Of a DNA stretch of 64,000 nucleotides, positions 43,742-54,048 are shown one piece after another. Source of the DNA: Methanomassiliicoccales archaeon (GTDB taxonomy: Archaea > Thermoplasmatota > Thermoplasmata > Methanomassiliicoccales > UBA472); the NCBI GenBank assembly GCA_036504055.1, contig DASXVU010000047.1, positions 62,001 through 126,000 on the forward strand. Direction: 5' to 3'. Position 1 is the stretch's first letter, and the number at the start of each line of letters is the position of its first letter. The position numbers and the translations under genes were made by a program. The notes beneath the pieces were generated by a model that saw only the letters and a list, made by a program, of their open reading frames with translations, did not search any database and had not been told where the DNA came from.

Positions 43742-44268
43742 CGTGGCCCCAGTACATCACTGGCGGTGACAAGGGCATGCAATTTGGTGGACATCGATTC
43801 CAGCTTCTCCCGGCCGCCTTCCTCGCGGTCCACCACTGACAGCACATGGTCGACGGATGCCCCGTTCTTGCGCAGGACCTCGATGGCGTATGCGGCCGAC
43901 CCGGCCGATGTGACCACGTCCTCCACCACCAGAACCTTCATTCCCGGTTCCAGGGAACCTTCGATCAGCTTGCCCGTGCCGTGGTCCTTCGGCTCCTTCC
44001 TTATCATGACGAACTGGATCCCGGTACGGAGCGAAAGCGCGACGGCCAGCGGTACGGAGCCGAGCACCACCCCGGCGATCCGGTCGACCTCGATATCGTC
44101 GTTTTCGATGATGTGGGCCATCTCATCGGCCACCTCTTCCAGTATGATCGGGTCGGTGCTCGCCTTCTTGATGTCGATGTAATACTTGCTCTTCTTTCCC
44201 GAGGACAGGGTGAAGTCCCCGTACAGTATCGCGCCGCAGCGCACCAATGAGTCTTTGATGCTGGACAT
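43738..44268 (-). CDS. pyrE: orotate phosphoribosyltransferase
   Basis: Converts orotate and PRPP to OMP in pyrimidine synthesis. About 176 residues with the PRPP loop VLVVEDVVTSAGS and the orotate-contacting KKSKYYIDIKKAS. ATG at 44268 follows GGTGATTGAA, a good ribosome site that includes the carS stop; GTG at 44277 is the alternative. Coupled on both sides by overlaps. Confidence 0.94.
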   Translation of the reverse strand: MSSIKDSLVRCGAILYGDFTLSSGKKSKYYIDIKKASTDPIILEEVADEMAHIIENDDIEVDRIAGVVLGSVPLAVALSLRTGIQFVMIRKEPKDHGTGKLIEGSLEPGMKVLVVEDVVTSAGSAAYAIEVLRKNGASVDHVLSVVDREEGGREKLESMSTKLHALVTASDVLGPR

Positions 44269-44273
44269 TTCAA

Positions 44274-44840
44274 TCACCAGGGTACCTTTTTCAAGCCTGC
44301 CTTATAGCCGATAATATTGACCGAACGGTGGAGGATGGGCGTAACAATCAGGACCGTCAATAGCGCCAGTATGCTCGCGCCGTCTATGAAGGAGGACATG
44401 AACCAGGAGGGGAAGAATATGATCACCGCGATCAACGCACCACCGATGAAGTTATACTGGTCCAGGATCGGAGCCTTGGCCCCCCTGCCTATGTTCAGCC
44501 TTCTCTTTATGAAGGAGCCGGCCAGATCGCCCATCAGGGAGCCGACCGCCAGCGCCAATACGATGCCGAAAGCGGTCGGCAGCGACCCGAACCCCCAGAG
44601 GCCCTGCTTATCCCCCAGCCCCGCTGCTATCATCATCTGGATGATCCCCAAGGCCACGCCGGCTGATATCCCACCGATCAGGCCGGTCCAGGTCTTTCCG
44701 TCGCCCAGTATCCGTTTGCCGTTCCACGAGCGACCGAAGTCGATCGGCCTGCCTCCCCCGAAGACCACAGCCGCGGAGTTGGGCAGGAACGCCGGCAACA
44801 TCAACCAGAAGCCGCTCAGGGCGACGATGATCGCATCCAT
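44274..44840 (-). CDS. carS: CDP-archaeol synthase (DUF46)
   Basis: Membrane CTP transferase making CDP-archaeol for archaeal polar lipids. About 188 residues, several helices, with the GGGRPIDFG, GKRILGDGKTW and GGISAGVALG blocks of CarS. The chosen ATG at 44840 gives the usual length. GTG at 44879, 16 nt inside the helicase gene, would add 13 residues and is the alternative. Sits between an XPD helicase and pyrE. Confidence 0.93.
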   Translation of the reverse strand: MDAIIVALSGFWLMLPAFLPNSAAVVFGGGRPIDFGRSWNGKRILGDGKTWTGLIGGISAGVALGIIQMMIAAGLGDKQGLWGFGSLPTAFGIVLALAVGSLMGDLAGSFIKRRLNIGRGAKAPILDQYNFIGGALIAVIIFFPSWFMSSFIDGASILALLTVLIVTPILHRSVNIIGYKAGLKKVPW

Positions 44841-44863
44841 CGGCAGCAGATTCTGACGACCGA

Positions 44864-46774
44864 TTAAGAACTTTTGCACCGATCGACCTGGTCGAAGAAT
44901 TCCAACACCGAGGACAGGGGGTCGTCCGTGAGCTGCAGTTCGATCCGGTCGGTGAACTGCTTGGCCCGGCGGTCCAGGATGACCGCCGCTCCGATATCCG
45001 TCTCGGTTCTGATCAGCCTTCCGATGGCCTGCAGCATCTTACGGCTCGTAGGCGCTTTGACGGTTATCTCCCAGCCCTTGTGGAACTTGCGTTCGTAATA
45101 GTGCAACAGCGCCCGCTGCTTGGCCGTCGGCTTAGGGTAAGGCACCCCGATGATCACCGCCAGCTGCAGCTCCTTGTCTGGAAAGTCTATGCCTTCGCTG
45201 ATGCGACCGCCGACCACCGAGAACAGAACGGCGCCCACCTCTGCCTCTCCCTTGAAACGGGTGACCACGTCCATCAGCTCCGCCTGGGCCATCCCCCTTT
45301 CCTCCAGCATGACCTTGCGCCTGATCTTGGTCAGGATCTTGTCCGCCAAGAACCGCTCCATGAGCGAGTAGGAGGGGAAGAATATGACCGTGTTCTTCTT
45401 CACCACGTTGCACAGGCTGACCACCGTCTCCTCCATGTTAGGGATGATCTCGTCATCCTGCGACATCTCCTCGAACTTGGTGGTAACGTTCTCGGTATAG
45501 AAGACCGCCCTGTGGTCCTTCGGGAAAGGGGAGGGGAAGGTGCGCATCACCGTCTCCGACGGCAGGCCGATCGAGTCCCGGTATTCCGCCAAGGGCGACA
45601 GCGTTCCGGACATATGGACGGTGCCGCCGCAACCCAGAAGGACCGACGTGGTAACGATCGGGTCGATGCAATACGCCTTGAAATAGGGGTTTTCGCCTCC
45701 CACGATCAACTTCACAAAGGTCCATTCGTCCGTGGAGAACCAGCTGCTGAGAAATGCCCCCATGGAGAATATGTACGACCGGGGCAGGCGGCCCTGCTCG
45801 ATCCTCTGCTCCCTGACGATCTCGCCGTGCTCCATCAGCGCCTTGGAGGCGATCTCTATGGCCCGGGACGATGCGGTGAATGCGCTCATGAGCCCTTCTT
45901 CAAGGAACGACGGCGGGATCAGGCCATCCTCTTCGATCAGGTATTCCTCCAACGCCCCCTGGAGCAGCTTCCGCAGCTCGATGACCGTGTCCATGATGCT
46001 CACCCCTTGGAGGATCTCCGGATCGCCATACTCGTCGACCTCCTTCTGGACCAGGTCCAGCATGGCCCGGGAAAGCTCGAACGACTCGATCTCCCGAGTA
46101 TAATCGGGAATGTTGTGGGCTTCGTCGATTATGACCATCAGTTCGTCCAGTCGCACCCCCATCCAGTCCAAAAGCGAATGCCTGATGAACGGGACGAAGA
46201 AGTAGGCATAGGGGGCGGCCACCACGGTCGCTGAGGAGATCATCTCCTTCATCAGCTCATGGGGACAGACGTTCTTCGAGTCGCAGTAGCGCACGAACTC
46301 TTCGGCAGTGGGAAGATTGGTACGGCAATATTTCTCCACCTCCTCATGGTCCACATTGATCAGCTCTGCATAGAACCGGCATCCGCCGGGCTGGTTGCTC
46401 AGGACCTTCTTCTTTTTCTCGCCACAGATCCGGGACAGCTCCTCAGGATTGCCGCCCTTGAGCTCCTGGTCCCGCCTGATGAGGGGGCATGTGACCTGCC
46501 TCCCTTGAATGGCCAGACCGAACACCGGCGTCTTCTCATTGATGCGCCGAAGCTCTCGCACCACCTGCTCCTCCTGCGAGTTGGTGCGGGTCAGGTAGAG
46601 CACCTTTCGCCCATGGGAGAGGGCCTCTTGGATCGTCCCGGAGAGCGCACAGACCGTTTTGCCGGTCCCGGTCCCGCTTTCCAATACCAGGTGTCCTTTG
46701 TTCCTGGAGACCTCCTCCACCAATTTCACGAACTGAAGCTGGTTCGGTCGGGGAGGATAAGGAAAGACATCCAT
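44864..46774 (-). CDS. XPD/Rad3-type Fe-S DNA helicase
   Basis: 5'-3' superfamily 2 helicase, 636 residues. Walker A SGTGTGKT, DEAH box IDEAHN, four candidate Fe-S cysteines (CPLI, ICGEKK, GGCRF, CPHELM), and C-terminal motifs GGRISEGID and QAIGRLIRTETD. ATG at 46774 is preceded by GGAGGG with no spacer; the TATA-like ctattta at about 46797-46804 supports a start there. The frame extends 8 codons to 46798. In archaea XPD may act in repair or transcription-linked nucleotide excision. Confidence 0.93.
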   Translation of the reverse strand: MDVFPYPPRPNQLQFVKLVEEVSRNKGHLVLESGTGTGKTVCALSGTIQEALSHGRKVLYLTRTNSQEEQVVRELRRINEKTPVFGLAIQGRQVTCPLIRRDQELKGGNPEELSRICGEKKKKVLSNQPGGCRFYAELINVDHEEVEKYCRTNLPTAEEFVRYCDSKNVCPHELMKEMISSATVVAAPYAYFFVPFIRHSLLDWMGVRLDELMVIIDEAHNIPDYTREIESFELSRAMLDLVQKEVDEYGDPEILQGVSIMDTVIELRKLLQGALEEYLIEEDGLIPPSFLEEGLMSAFTASSRAIEIASKALMEHGEIVREQRIEQGRLPRSYIFSMGAFLSSWFSTDEWTFVKLIVGGENPYFKAYCIDPIVTTSVLLGCGGTVHMSGTLSPLAEYRDSIGLPSETVMRTFPSPFPKDHRAVFYTENVTTKFEEMSQDDEIIPNMEETVVSLCNVVKKNTVIFFPSYSLMERFLADKILTKIRRKVMLEERGMAQAELMDVVTRFKGEAEVGAVLFSVVGGRISEGIDFPDKELQLAVIIGVPYPKPTAKQRALLHYYERKFHKGWEITVKAPTSRKMLQAIGRLIRTETDIGAAVILDRRAKQFTDRIELQLTDDPLSSVLEFFDQVDRCKSS

Positions 46775-46884
46775 CCCTCCTGCGAGGGGGGATAGCATAA
46801 ATAGGGTTTCGGTGACCTCATCGAAACTGCAGTGACATTATTGGAAAAGTTGGAAAGGGATTTATGGAAGAGGGTTGCGATCGC

Positions 46885-47448
46885 CTACTCTTTCTTGACA
46901 TCCTGTCTGGTCCAGATGTCCTCTGGAACCTCGTCATAGCAGGACTGTGCATCTTCGCACATCGCGCCGGAATGCCCGTTGCCGCTGATGAGCTCAAAGA
47001 TGCGTTCCTTCCTGAACAGCCAGTAATGGATCCTCCATTCCCTGCCATCATAAAGGGTCGTCTCTTCCCTCTCGGTGGTCAGGATTCCGGTGTCCTCCAG
47101 CATGTAGAAGGCGTCACGGTCCTCCGGTTCAAGGATATTGTCTATGATGCGCTCACTGTATCCGAAGAAGTTCATGACATGCTGAGCCATCATCCGCGCC
47201 TGGTCATCCGGCATACCGCTGCGGTCGATGCTATTCTTAATCGCATGAGTCAGGTCATCGACGGTCAAGGTCGTGCATTTATCATCAAAACAGATCTGGA
47301 AAGAAGGTTCCTCGGATTTACCTCCGTGGGTCGCAGGCTCAGCGGTCTTCACACTTACTCCCCCCAAAGCGGGGAGTGCGGCTGTCTTTGCCTTGCCACC
47401 TTTTTCGGCAGGTAAAGCTCGGGACTTAGCGATTCCGTTGCTTTTCAT
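46885..47448 (-). CDS. DUF6015-like protein with disordered basic N-terminus
   Basis: 187 residues. The first 48 are Lys/Ala/Gly/Pro-rich with several Ser and look disordered. The rest is a compact alpha/beta domain: TVDDLTHAIKNSIDR, MNFFGYSERIIDNILEPEDRDAFYMLEDTGILTTEREE and GREWRIHYWLFRKERI. These blocks resemble a family of unknown function seen in Thermoplasmatota (I recall DUF6015). Helical pair followed by a beta-strand/WIR-like segment, possibly a winged helix. A TATA-like tttattta at 47473-47485 lies upstream. Confidence 0.6.
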   Translation of the reverse strand: MKSNGIAKSRALPAEKGGKAKTAALPALGGVSVKTAEPATHGGKSEEPSFQICFDDKCTTLTVDDLTHAIKNSIDRSGMPDDQARMMAQHVMNFFGYSERIIDNILEPEDRDAFYMLEDTGILTTEREETTLYDGREWRIHYWLFRKERIFELISGNGHSGAMCEDAQSCYDEVPEDIWTRQDVKKE

Positions 47449-47726
47449 TGAGTTGCCCCTTGTCGTTATTATTAATAAATAAAGTAAATTGAGTTTGTAT
47501 TCATTCAGGAAACACTATTTAAGGATTTTGTTATAGCAGACCGTCTATTGATGATTTGTACCGCAGGAATGCAATGAAACGCACCCTTTTTTCGATGCAT
47601 CGTATCGATCGACCGGAAGATCTGTTTGAAATGAGATCATCGAATTGTAATAGATCGTGCCATATTTCAAACGACGATCGGCACCCACTTCGTCTAAGAT
47701 GACGCGATGCCTTCTTCGTCTGTTCG

Positions 47727-48809
47727 TCAGGCACGGAGACGTTTGCTCATCATCCTCTCGATCTCGGCCACGATCCTCGATGAAACCTGCCTGTCCCCGT
47801 AGACCACGGTACGCCCGGCATCCGGTCTCGGCCGGCCCAAAGCTGTCATGATCCGCTCCCTATCGGCCCCGGTCAGGATGTTCCATCCCCCCTCCAAGGT
47901 CTCTATCCATTCGGTTTCGTCCCTGACGGTGACACAGGGCACTCCCCAGAAATATGCCTCTTTCTGAACCCCGCCGGAATCCGTCATGATCTTTTTCGCG
48001 TTCCGCTCCATGGCGGTAAAGGAAAGGAAGTCCAGGGGTTCCAACACCTTCACGTTCTTCGAGGCTCTGAGCTTCTCCATCAGCCCCCAGGTGGTGATGT
48101 TCCTGGACGTCCGTGGATGTAATGGCAGGACCACATCACCATGGTAGTCGCACATGGCACCGATGATGGCGTCCATGTTCTCCCTGGAATCAGCGTTCTC
48201 CTGACGGTGTATCGTGGCCAGGACATATTCTCCCTTTTTCACGCCCAGCCTCTCAGGTACGGAATTGTCGAGGGTGGGTTCGATGCTCAGGAGACATTCG
48301 GTCATGACATCACCGACGATAACAACACCGCTCGTGATGCCCTCCTTTTTGAGATTCTCCAACGAAGGGGGACTGGGACATAGTAGAAGGTCCGACAGGT
48401 GGTCAGTGACCACCCTGTTGATTTCCTCTGGCATTCCCCGGCGATAGGATCTGAGCCCGGCCTCGACGTGAACCAGCGGGAGGCCCATCTTGGCCGCCAC
48501 GATCGCCGCCGCCAAGGTGGAGTTGGTGTCTCCGTAGACGACCACCACTTCCGGTCTGTCCTTGGTGAAGACCGCTTCCAATTCTTCCATCATCTTACCT
48601 GTTTGCGCACCTTGCTGACCTGAGCCTACACCCAGGTTGTAATCGGGATCGGGTATGTGGAGCTCTTCGAAGAATGATTGCGACATTTTGTAGTCATAGT
48701 GTTGACCGGTATGGACGATGATGTGCTGATGTCGCACTGTGATGGCCTTGTGCAGCGGAGCTAACTTGACGAATTGGGGCCTGGCGCCCACGACAGAGAA
48801 GATGCGCAT
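47727..48809 (-). CDS. UDP-N-acetylglucosamine 2-epimerase (WecB/WbpI-like)
   Basis: Non-hydrolysing epimerase interconverting UDP-GlcNAc(-uronic) and the ManNAc form. 360 residues: VVGARPQFVKLAPL, GDTNSTLAAA, EAGLRSYRRGMPEEINR and the UDP site SGGVQKEAY. In a surface-glycan setting it may act as WbpI on UDP-2,3-diacetamido glucuronic acid, to make the mannuronic form. 76 nt downstream of serA; a 67-codon frame follows its end (47531-47734) and is not believed. Confidence 0.92.
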   Translation of the reverse strand: MRIFSVVGARPQFVKLAPLHKAITVRHQHIIVHTGQHYDYKMSQSFFEELHIPDPDYNLGVGSGQQGAQTGKMMEELEAVFTKDRPEVVVVYGDTNSTLAAAIVAAKMGLPLVHVEAGLRSYRRGMPEEINRVVTDHLSDLLLCPSPPSLENLKKEGITSGVVIVGDVMTECLLSIEPTLDNSVPERLGVKKGEYVLATIHRQENADSRENMDAIIGAMCDYHGDVVLPLHPRTSRNITTWGLMEKLRASKNVKVLEPLDFLSFTAMERNAKKIMTDSGGVQKEAYFWGVPCVTVRDETEWIETLEGGWNILTGADRERIMTALGRPRPDAGRTVVYGDRQVSSRIVAEIERMMSKRLRA

Positions 48810-48884
48810 CGCCGCTGGAACGTTCCGGACGCTAATTAATCTTGGCTAGAAAATGATGGCGCCCTGCGAGGGGCGGAATTGGTT

Positions 48885-50498
48885 TCAGAGGCTCATGTAT
48901 TCGCGAGCCCTCATGTGACTGAGGGTTATGGACCGCGCCTCTTGGAAGTTCTTCTCCGCCCTCAGCTCGTCCAGGACCTCTTTTCCGACCGCACCGTCGA
49001 CCGACATGATCATGATCGCGCGGCCGCCTTTGGTCTCGCGCCCCACGTTCATGTTGGCGATGTTGATGTGGCGGTTGCCAAGCATCATGCCGACCTTTCC
49101 GATCATTCCAGGCATGTCGTTGTGCTTGGTCATGACGAAATCGCCCTCGAGCGGGACGTCCACGTCGAACTCGTCGATGCCGATAAGCCTCGGCTCGCTG
49201 GCCGGGAACGCTGTGCCGCGCACCTCACGCTTGACGCCGTCCGAGGATACCCTGACGATGAGCATGTTCACATAGTGGGTCATCTCGTCCACCTTGGACT
49301 CGACCACCTGGATGCCCATCTCGCGGGCGATGGAACCGGCATTGATGATGTTGGTGTTCTCTCCCTTGACCGTCGAGAGCACTCCGACCAATGCCGATAC
49401 CGTGACCATCCTGGTGTCCATGTTGGCGATCTCTCCGTGGACCTCCACCTCGATCTTCTTGACCGGTCCGTCGACCAGCTGCATGGCAAACGATCCGAGC
49501 CTCTCGGCGATGCCGATGTATGGCGCCACCTTCGGGTCGATCTTGCTCATGGGGGCGTTGACCGCGTTGGTGATCCTGTTGTCCACCAGGAACATCTTCA
49601 CGTGTTCGGCCATCTCGATGGAGACCTTCTCCTGGGCTTCCTTCGTGGACGCACCCAGGTGAGGCGTCAGCACGGCGTTCGACAATCCTAGGAACGGTGA
49701 ATCCTTCGGCAGCGGCTCCTGCTCGAACACGTCTATCGCCGAACCGGCTATGCGCTTGGTCTTCAACGCCTCGACCCAGGCGGCCTCGTCGATGATCCCG
49801 CCGCGGGCGCAGTTGACGATCATAACGGTCGGCTTCATCATGTTGAACTGGGCCGTGCTGACCAGGTTGTGGGTGGTCGGTGTCAGGGCGGCGTGTACGG
49901 TGATGAAGTCGGCCTCCTCGCAGACCTTGTCCAACGGCATAAGGCGGACACCGAGCTTTACCGCCGCTTCAGGAGATATGTACGGGTCGAAGCCGATCAG
50001 CTTCATGCCGAAGGCCTTGGCACGCTTGGCCACCTCGCCGCCGATGCGGCCGATGCCGATGATCCCGAGCGTCTTGCCGCTCAGCTCGACGCCCATGAAC
50101 TTGCTCTTCTCCCATTTGCCTTCCTTGACCGACTTGTCAGCCCAGGGGATGTTGCGTGCCAGGGAGAGCATCATCGCCATGGTGTGCTCGCAGGCGGAGA
50201 TGATGTTCGCTGACGGGGTGTTCATGACCAGTATGCCACGCCGGGTGGCTGCTTCCACGTCCACATTGTCGACGCCCACACCGGCCCTTCCGACAACGCG
50301 CAGCTTCTTGCCCGCCTCGATGACCTGAGCGGTCACCTTGGTGCCACTGCGCACGATGAGCGCGTCGTATTCGCCGATGATCTTGATCAGATCCTCCTGG
50401 GGTATCTTCGGTTTTACATCGACCTGGACCCCGCCGTCCTTGGTCAACATGTCGATGCCTTCCTTCGAAAGTTCGTCGGTTACAAGCAGTTTCATCAT
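48885..50498 (-). CDS. serA: D-3-phosphoglycerate dehydrogenase
   Basis: First enzyme of phosphoserine synthesis. 537-residue long form: NAD-binding [10 protein letters not shown], catalytic Arg/Glu/His (NCARGG, HLGAS), an ASB-like domain ([15 protein letters not shown]), and a C-terminal ACT domain ([24 protein letters not shown]). Start ATG at 50498 overlaps the stop of the class V aminotransferase (ATGA); the next ATG is 1 codon later. Paired with that aminotransferase for serine synthesis. Confidence 0.95.
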   Translation of the reverse strand: MMKLLVTDELSKEGIDMLTKDGGVQVDVKPKIPQEDLIKIIGEYDALIVRSGTKVTAQVIEAGKKLRVVGRAGVGVDNVDVEAATRRGILVMNTPSANIISACEHTMAMMLSLARNIPWADKSVKEGKWEKSKFMGVELSGKTLGIIGIGRIGGEVAKRAKAFGMKLIGFDPYISPEAAVKLGVRLMPLDKVCEEADFITVHAALTPTTHNLVSTAQFNMMKPTVMIVNCARGGIIDEAAWVEALKTKRIAGSAIDVFEQEPLPKDSPFLGLSNAVLTPHLGASTKEAQEKVSIEMAEHVKMFLVDNRITNAVNAPMSKIDPKVAPYIGIAERLGSFAMQLVDGPVKKIEVEVHGEIANMDTRMVTVSALVGVLSTVKGENTNIINAGSIAREMGIQVVESKVDEMTHYVNMLIVRVSSDGVKREVRGTAFPASEPRLIGIDEFDVDVPLEGDFVMTKHNDMPGMIGKVGMMLGNRHINIANMNVGRETKGGRAIMIMSVDGAVGKEVLDELRAEKNFQEARSITLSHMRAREYMSL

Positions 50499-51559
50499 TG
50501 CATTCCCTCCATGACCTCGTCCATTACATGCACCAGGTCGTTCATGTCCTTGACGGTGAGGTCGCCCATGTGGCCGATGCGGAATGACGAATCCTTCACC
50601 TTTCCATAGCCAGGCGATATCTCGAAGCCCTTCTCCTTGAGCTTCTTGTCAAAGGTAGCGAAATCGAAGCGGCCGCTATCGATCACCGAAATGGTGTTGG
50701 ACCGGTAACCTTGCTCGGCATACAGACCGAAGCGCTTCATGGCCCAGCTTCGGGTGATGTCGGCAAGTTCTTGATGCCGCTGGTATCGTTGGGATGAGCC
50801 TTCCCTCAGCCACTTGTCCAATTGGTGATCGAGCCCAAACATCAACGAGACCGGGGGAGTGGTGAGCGGCAGGTCCTTGTCCGCGTACTTCTTGTATTCG
50901 AGCAGGTCGAAGTAGTAGCCACGGTTCTCCACCTTCTCGGCCTTCTTGAGCAGGCGTTCGCTGCAGGCGATGATTGCCAGGCCCGGTGGTAGAGCCAGGG
51001 CCTTCTGGGACCCGAACACCAGCGCGTCGGGGGCCATCTGCTTGAGCTTAAGATCGACCGCACCTACCGAAGTGACGCCGTCGACGAATATGAGGGCATC
51101 GCTCTCGGCCCTGATGGCGTCGCATACCGCTGTCGGCTGGTTGTAAACGCCGGTCGACGATTCGTTGGAGATGAATGTGACCGCCTCGATGTCCTTCATC
51201 AATTTGCCCTTGATGTGCTCCGGCTTGATGCCCTTGCCCCATTCCACTTCGATCTTGTCGACCATCTTCCCGTTCGCCGTACCAATGCCCTGCCATCTGT
51301 CGCCGAAGGAGCCGTTGGATATGCCGCACATCTTCTTATTGACGCCACAGCGTACACAGGATTCCAGGAACCCGGTCGCCGAAGCCGGCGCCAAAAGTAT
51401 CTGCATGTCTGTGTCCAGTGCCTTGTGTAACTTCTCCACTATGCCTTTTTGCAGGTTCGAATAGTCCTTGCCGCGGTGGACGATCATCGGTCTATCCATC
51501 GCTTTCAAAGTATCCTCGAAGACCTCGACCGGTCCGACCGTGAACAACCTTCGTGTCAA
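50495..51559 (-). CDS. class V aminotransferase (archaeal phosphoserine aminotransferase-like)
   Basis: PLP aminotransferase, 354 residues, PLP Lys at about 186 in FGSQKALAL, phosphate-binding SNESSTGVYN and DGVTSVGAVDL. Sits before serA by an overlap, so transaminates 3-phosphohydroxypyruvate in all likelihood; the family also includes alanine-glyoxylate aminotransferases. TTG at 51559 is the start; no better start is found. Confidence 0.85.
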   Translation of the reverse strand: MTRRLFTVGPVEVFEDTLKAMDRPMIVHRGKDYSNLQKGIVEKLHKALDTDMQILLAPASATGFLESCVRCGVNKKMCGISNGSFGDRWQGIGTANGKMVDKIEVEWGKGIKPEHIKGKLMKDIEAVTFISNESSTGVYNQPTAVCDAIRAESDALIFVDGVTSVGAVDLKLKQMAPDALVFGSQKALALPPGLAIIACSERLLKKAEKVENRGYYFDLLEYKKYADKDLPLTTPPVSLMFGLDHQLDKWLREGSSQRYQRHQELADITRSWAMKRFGLYAEQGYRSNTISVIDSGRFDFATFDKKLKEKGFEISPGYGKVKDSSFRIGHMGDLTVKDMNDLVHVMDEVMEGMQ

Positions 51560-51754
51560 AGTGAATCAACCCCTGATGTGTAGAGAGTCCAAGGCGACGA
51601 TAATCAGGATATCTGCCCAACGCCTCCGGGGCTGTCACGGCGACCGGTTCCGCTTGAGTCGATGGGTTCTTCCATCACTATCGAGACTTTGAACGGTTCA
51701 ACCATAATAACCGTGCAATATTAACGTTTTAGGGGCTGACCGCATATATGGATA

Positions 51755-52696
51755 TCAATCCAGCACTTTATCATAGACGCTCTGGACCTTATCGCAGATG
51801 ACCTTCGGGGAATGATGGTCAGCCACATATTTACGCCCCAGTGCGCCGAGCTTCATGGTCAAGTTCATGTCGCTGACCAATCGGCTTACCTCCTCTTTGA
51901 GCGATGCTTTACCGTATTCGATCGCCCGCACTGGACACTCCGGATAATAGGAACGGAATTCTCGGTCGAAGGTCGACACTACCGCCCTGCCCCTTACCAT
52001 TGCCTCCAGCGAGACCATTCCGATGATGCTGGGAAGATCTTCGCTCGTTGGCAGTACCTGGTCGATGAGAATCTGTGCACTGGCAATTCTCTTCAGGACC
52101 TCTTCGTGCGGTTGGTTCTCCACCAATTCGAACTTGAAGTTCAGCCCCTCCATGATCAACTCATCCATTGCCTCCTTGATGATCTCAGTGCCCTTTAGCA
52201 GAGGATTGTTGGACACATGGACCACCTTCGGTATCGTTCCCGTGTCGAAAAGGCACTCTGGAACCATCTCGATCGGATTCGGGATGAATGAAGCATCCGC
52301 ATGCCACCTTAGGAGGTCTGGCCTGGAAACGATCTTCGCCCTCGCGATGGAACGGTATGCCATACCGTAGCCCATTCGCGTCTCGCTTCCGTGATAATGA
52401 ACGACGATCGGTTTTCTATGGACAAATCTCATAGCCAGAACGTCGAAACGCTTTCTGTTCAGACCACCATGTACATGGACCAGATCGAAATCCCTGCAGA
52501 CCCTTGACACTTTCCTCATGGTGGCGATATCATGGAATATCCCCGCCCCGCCATAGTACAGCTCCATATCGTGCGGGAAGTTGTACGGGTTCCTGTGTGT
52601 CTCTAGCACCTTAGACACTTGTCCTGAACTGGTTTGACATTTTGCCAGGATTGCGGGAACGCCTGCCAGGTTTTCAACATGAAGTATCTTCAACAC
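51755..52696 (-). CDS. GT4-like glycosyltransferase
   Basis: 313 residues. GT-B-like: ILHVENLAGVPAIL, VHVHGGLNRKRFDV, VVHYHGSETRMGYG, FIPNPIEMVPE, and the donor-binding LPSIIGMVSLEAMVRGRAVVST. Cytosolic. Stand-alone on the minus strand, at the left edge of the AT-richer segment that holds the flippase. The 371 bp upstream carries its promoter. Confidence 0.8.
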   Translation of the reverse strand: MLKILHVENLAGVPAILAKCQTSSGQVSKVLETHRNPYNFPHDMELYYGGAGIFHDIATMRKVSRVCRDFDLVHVHGGLNRKRFDVLAMRFVHRKPIVVHYHGSETRMGYGMAYRSIARAKIVSRPDLLRWHADASFIPNPIEMVPECLFDTGTIPKVVHVSNNPLLKGTEIIKEAMDELIMEGLNFKFELVENQPHEEVLKRIASAQILIDQVLPTSEDLPSIIGMVSLEAMVRGRAVVSTFDREFRSYYPECPVRAIEYGKASLKEEVSRLVSDMNLTMKLGALGRKYVADHHSPKVICDKVQSVYDKVLD

Positions 52697-53088
52697 AACG
52701 ACCCCTTAAACCACATGCCCTATCAGGACAACCGTTGATAGATTGGCATTCCACACAAGAATCCCCATTGCATTCTAGATGAAAATTCTTTACAGGATCT
52801 CGTATCGGAATTCAACCGTTATTATCCTAATCCAAATCAGATGTTGGGAAGGACTCTATTTTGAGGGATCAAAGCGAACTCCCGAATCATTCCCGATGGA
52901 TCCAGCGGTTTTGGGTTCTATGCCCATGTCTGTGATTCCATTTCATTCCTCGTGATTGTTTGTCCGATCCCATAGAGTGAGTGAAAAGGAAATATATTGT
53001 CACATTGGTTAAGCATGGGAATATTATCATATTATTGGGATGGGACATCCATTACGGCTCAGATTAGATGGATTGTAGATTGGGGTGT
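52697..53088. other. 392-bp AT-rich intergenic region between divergent glycosyltransferases
   Basis: No gene. AT-rich on the right with TATA-like aaatatatt at about 52990-52998 and atattatcatatt near 53022. Marks the start of the low-GC segment. Confidence 0.4.
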
Positions 53089-54048
53089 ATGATGCTAAAT
53101 GATCCGACATTATCGATTGGAATTGTCACTTATAACGGGCAATTCCTGCTCAAGCAGGTCTTAGAAACCGCTGCCGAGGAAATCGCTGACAAGAATGTGG
53201 AACTGATAATTTCTGACAATGCTTCTACCGATGACACTCAAAATATAATTAATGATTTTAAATTAAAACATCCAAACATAGTTTACGTCAGGAACTCGGA
53301 AAACATCGGGTTCGACGCGAATGTGGACCAAGTGGTGAGATTGTCAAAAGGACAGTTCGTTTGGCTTATGAGCGATGACGATTTCATAAGGAAGGGTGGA
53401 ATAGACAAGGTTCTCGAGGTGATCGGTCAACATCCAGATCTGTGCTATGTTTTTGTGAACTACACCAACCCCCTTCCGCTTAAGGTCCAAAAGGATACGA
53501 TATGCTTGGATTGGGCCCAATTCCTTCATGACGTAAATTTCAAGAACGGGCTTATTTCCAGCAATGTGGTCAACAGAAGACTTTGGTCAGAATTGAACAT
53601 GATGCAATACAATCACTGTGCTTGGATACATCTTGCGTACGCTTTGCAGGCACTTGCCCCTCGACACGATAGAAAGGGCTACATCATAGTCGAGGAATTT
53701 GTTAAGCAAGACGGCATCCAAAGATGGGGGGAACCAGGCGCCTTCATAGATCTGAATTTGAAGCTCCTTAGGCTGTTGAAGGAGATCGATGATTTGGGGT
53801 ATGACAAAACTTTGGGCTTCAGAACGAAGATCAAACAAATGGCCAATGATTTTCAGAAAGGATACCGGCGCGATATCCCATGGGCAAAAAACAAGGGAAT
53901 GAAAAATTGTATGGGCCGGATCGGTCCGATGAAAGAATTCTTTGGATCGTTTCCAAATTTCTGGTTGGTGGATGTTCCTATGTTGCTGACCCCCAATATC
54001 ATATATCGAATCGGGTTTGAGGTCGTGCATAAAATACAGAATAAATAA
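53089..54048 (+). CDS. GT2 glycosyltransferase, tandem copy 1
   Basis: About 320 residues. SIGIVTYNGQFLLKQVL, ISDNASTDDTQNI, NIGFDANVDQVV and MSDDDFI form a GT-A donor domain. The body (VNRRLWSELNMMQYNHCAWIHLAYALQAL) and end (GSFPNFWLVDVPMLL) are closely matched in the next gene. Start ATG at 53089 follows GGGGTGT; a longer frame opens at 53068. AT-rich codon use, unlike flanking genes. Acceptor unknown. Confidence 0.85.
   Translation: MMLNDPTLSIGIVTYNGQFLLKQVLETAAEEIADKNVELIISDNASTDDTQNIINDFKLKHPNIVYVRNSENIGFDANVDQVVRLSKGQFVWLMSDDDFIRKGGIDKVLEVIGQHPDLCYVFVNYTNPLPLKVQKDTICLDWAQFLHDVNFKNGLISSNVVNRRLWSELNMMQYNHCAWIHLAYALQALAPRHDRKGYIIVEEFVKQDGIQRWGEPGAFIDLNLKLLRLLKEIDDLGYDKTLGFRTKIKQMANDFQKGYRRDIPWAKNKGMKNCMGRIGPMKEFFGSFPNFWLVDVPMLLTPNIIYRIGFEVVHKIQNK

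Noticed and set aside
47531-47734. 67-codon frame overlapping the end of the 2-epimerase gene
   Set aside because: GTG start overlaps the stop by chance; Arg/Ser-rich composition and no motif; AT-rich promoter region.
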